41,493 bases of DNA from Clostridiales bacterium. GTDB taxonomy: Bacteria > Bacillota > Clostridia > Christensenellales > Aristaeellaceae. Position 1 is the stretch's first letter. The number at the start of each line of letters is the position of its first letter. This document shows positions 40,490 to 41,493 of this stretch, piece after piece. The stretch spans positions 1 through 41,493 of the forward strand of contig JAFGGL010000057.1 of NCBI GenBank assembly GCA_016930575.1, read 5' to 3'. The notes beneath the pieces were generated by a model. The model did not search any database. It saw only the letters and a program-made list of their open reading frames with translations, and was not told where the DNA came from. The translations under genes were made by a program, and so were the position numbers.

Positions 40490-41493
40490 ATGAGTTTTCA
40501 ACTGAGCGTAAGCCTGGTGATCGCCGGGCTGTTCGCGGCCTCCGTGCTCGCCTGGCTGCTGACGAAGGTAAACAAGGCGCTGGGCGCGTGGGTGACGGTC
40601 GTCGCCTCCTCCGCCGCGCTGGTGCTGATGGCGCTGCTGCACGCGCAAATCGGCAGCACCGTGAAGCTGTTCTTCCTGGAATTCACGCTGACGCAGTACG
40701 GCTGGTTTTTCTCGGTCATCATGCTGGCGGTGTTTGCGTGCGTGTCGTTTTTCAACATCTACTGGATGAAGAAGATCGTCCACCCCGCGGCGTATAACCT
40801 GCTCTACCTGCTGGCACTCATGGGCACCCTCGGCGCGTTTGCCGCCAAAGACTTTATCACGCTGTTCATCTTCTGGGAGACCATCGTGTGGTCGTCGACG
40901 TTCATCATCCCGCTTGGCAAATCGCGCAAGGCGTCGGTGACCTACTACGCGTTTTCCGCGTTCGGTTCGCTGGCTATGCTCTACGGCATATTGTTCCTCT
41001 ACGGCAGGTTCGGCTCGTTTGAGATCGCGGGCGTGCTTATTAAGGCCGCGAATGACCCGACGGCAGCCATCGTGGCGTTTATCACCATCGGGATCGCCGG
41101 GCTGATTAAACTGGGCGTGTTCCCGTTCCATATCTGGCTGCCGCAGGCGCACGGCAACGCGCCGGACACCTTCTCGCCCATCCTGTCGGGCGGGCTGGTG
41201 AAGGCGGGCGGCTTCGCGGCCTTCCTGGTCGTCGCGGTCATGCCGTCGTACAAAGCGTTTGCCAACAACGTCGAGTTCCTTGGCAAGCAGCTTGCCATGC
41301 CCGTGCCCAACTACGCGCTGGCGATCCTGGGCGCGGTCAGCATCGTGGCCGGCACTTTGATGGCCATCAGCCAGAACGATTTTAAAAAACTCATCGCGTA
41401 TTCGTCGGTGGCGAATGCCGGCTACATCGTCATCGGGCTCGCGATGGCGGGCGGGCTTAGCACCGGCGGCGCGCTGATGCACATCTTCGCCCA
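40490..41493 (+). CDS. Second MrpD/NuoL-like subunit (3' truncated by window)
   Basis: The frame opens with ATG directly after the stop of the previous gene and is open to the window end (334 codons). It is a second NuoL/M/N-type subunit: FIFWETIVWSSTFIIPLG carries the helix-5 Glu, IAGLIKLGVFPFHIWLPQAHGNAPDT carries the helix-7 Lys and the canonical PFHIWLP loop, then PILSGGLVKAGGF and a broken helix with NDFKKLIAYSSVANAGY. Unlike the previous subunit it keeps the standard loop. The remainder lies outside the window. Confidence 0.92.
   Translation, partial: MSFQLSVSLVIAGLFAASVLAWLLTKVNKALGAWVTVVASSAALVLMALLHAQIGSTVKLFFLEFTLTQYGWFFSVIMLAVFACVSFFNIYWMKKIVHPAAYNLLYLLALMGTLGAFAAKDFITLFIFWETIVWSSTFIIPLGKSRKASVTYYAFSAFGSLAMLYGILFLYGRFGSFEIAGVLIKAANDPTAAIVAFITIGIAGLIKLGVFPFHIWLPQAHGNAPDTFSPILSGGLVKAGGFAAFLVVAVMPSYKAFANNVEFLGKQLAMPVPNYALAILGAVSIVAGTLMAISQNDFKKLIAYSSVANAGYIVIGLAMAGGLSTGGALMHIFA

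Noticed and set aside
38936-41482. Minus-strand open frame of 848 residues
   Set aside because: It is antisense to three clearly recognisable antiporter genes; the His/Arg/Gln/Asp-rich translation is a by-product of GC-rich codon use.

Overview
The window looks like a chromosome segment of an anaerobic Firmicute, most likely a gut-type Clostridia lineage. This is inferred from gene content (DUF1836 protein, BspA-type leucine-rich repeat protein, EpsG-type polymerase, CoA-disulfide reductase with rhodanese domain), strong GGAGG-type ribosome binding sites and several TTG/GTG starts. Most of the window is GC-rich; about 13.4-19.1 kb is clearly AT-richer. No phage, transposase or CRISPR array was seen.

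Region 1 (1-10.6 kb) is mixed housekeeping and accessory genes: a truncated unknown CDS, an exporter-type ABC transporter, a GNAT acetyltransferase, a secreted protein with four peptidoglycan-binding domains, a J-domain protein, a PNPOx-like flavoprotein, a 1.1-kaa glycoside hydrolase (minus strand) divergent from a secreted polysaccharide deacetylase, and a PP2C-like phosphatase (minus strand).

Region 2 (10.73-27.7 kb) is an exopolysaccharide/capsule locus of the Wzx/Wzy type. It runs from an initiating polyprenyl-phosphate sugar transferase through a one-ORF fusion of a sugar epimerase with a GT4 glycosyltransferase, a second glycosyltransferase, an EpsG-type polymerase, a Wzx flippase, a third glycosyltransferase, a CatB-type O-acetyltransferase, rmlA, rmlC and rmlB (no rmlD), a DegT-type sugar aminotransferase, a sugar N-acetyltransferase and a UDP-glucuronate 4-epimerase-like gene. 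A convergent O-antigen-ligase/Wzy-like membrane protein and a divergent Wzz-type chain-length protein with a degenerate BY-kinase-like tail complete it.

Region 3 (27.7-30.8 kb) holds tRNA-Arg(CCU), preceded by a 156-bp hairpin-rich insert bounded by a 20-bp duplication of the tRNA 5' end, then a secreted BspA-like protein made of two homologous modules and broken by a one-base frameshift.

Region 4 (31.1-34.1 kb) is a redox/sulfur module: thioredoxin, a convergent Crp/Fnr regulator with a CVLSASC motif, and a divergent CoA-disulfide reductase-rhodanese fusion. Small genes follow (two-TM membrane protein, DUF1836, SGNH hydrolase).

Region 5 (36.2 kb to the end) is an ArsR-type regulator followed by an Mrp-type antiporter operon in the order E-F-G-MbhD-(MbhE+MrpB)-C-D-D', cut by the window edge. 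This order resembles the membrane arm of Mbh/Mbx respiratory complexes rather than a standard mrpABCDEFG operon, so redox subunits may lie just downstream.
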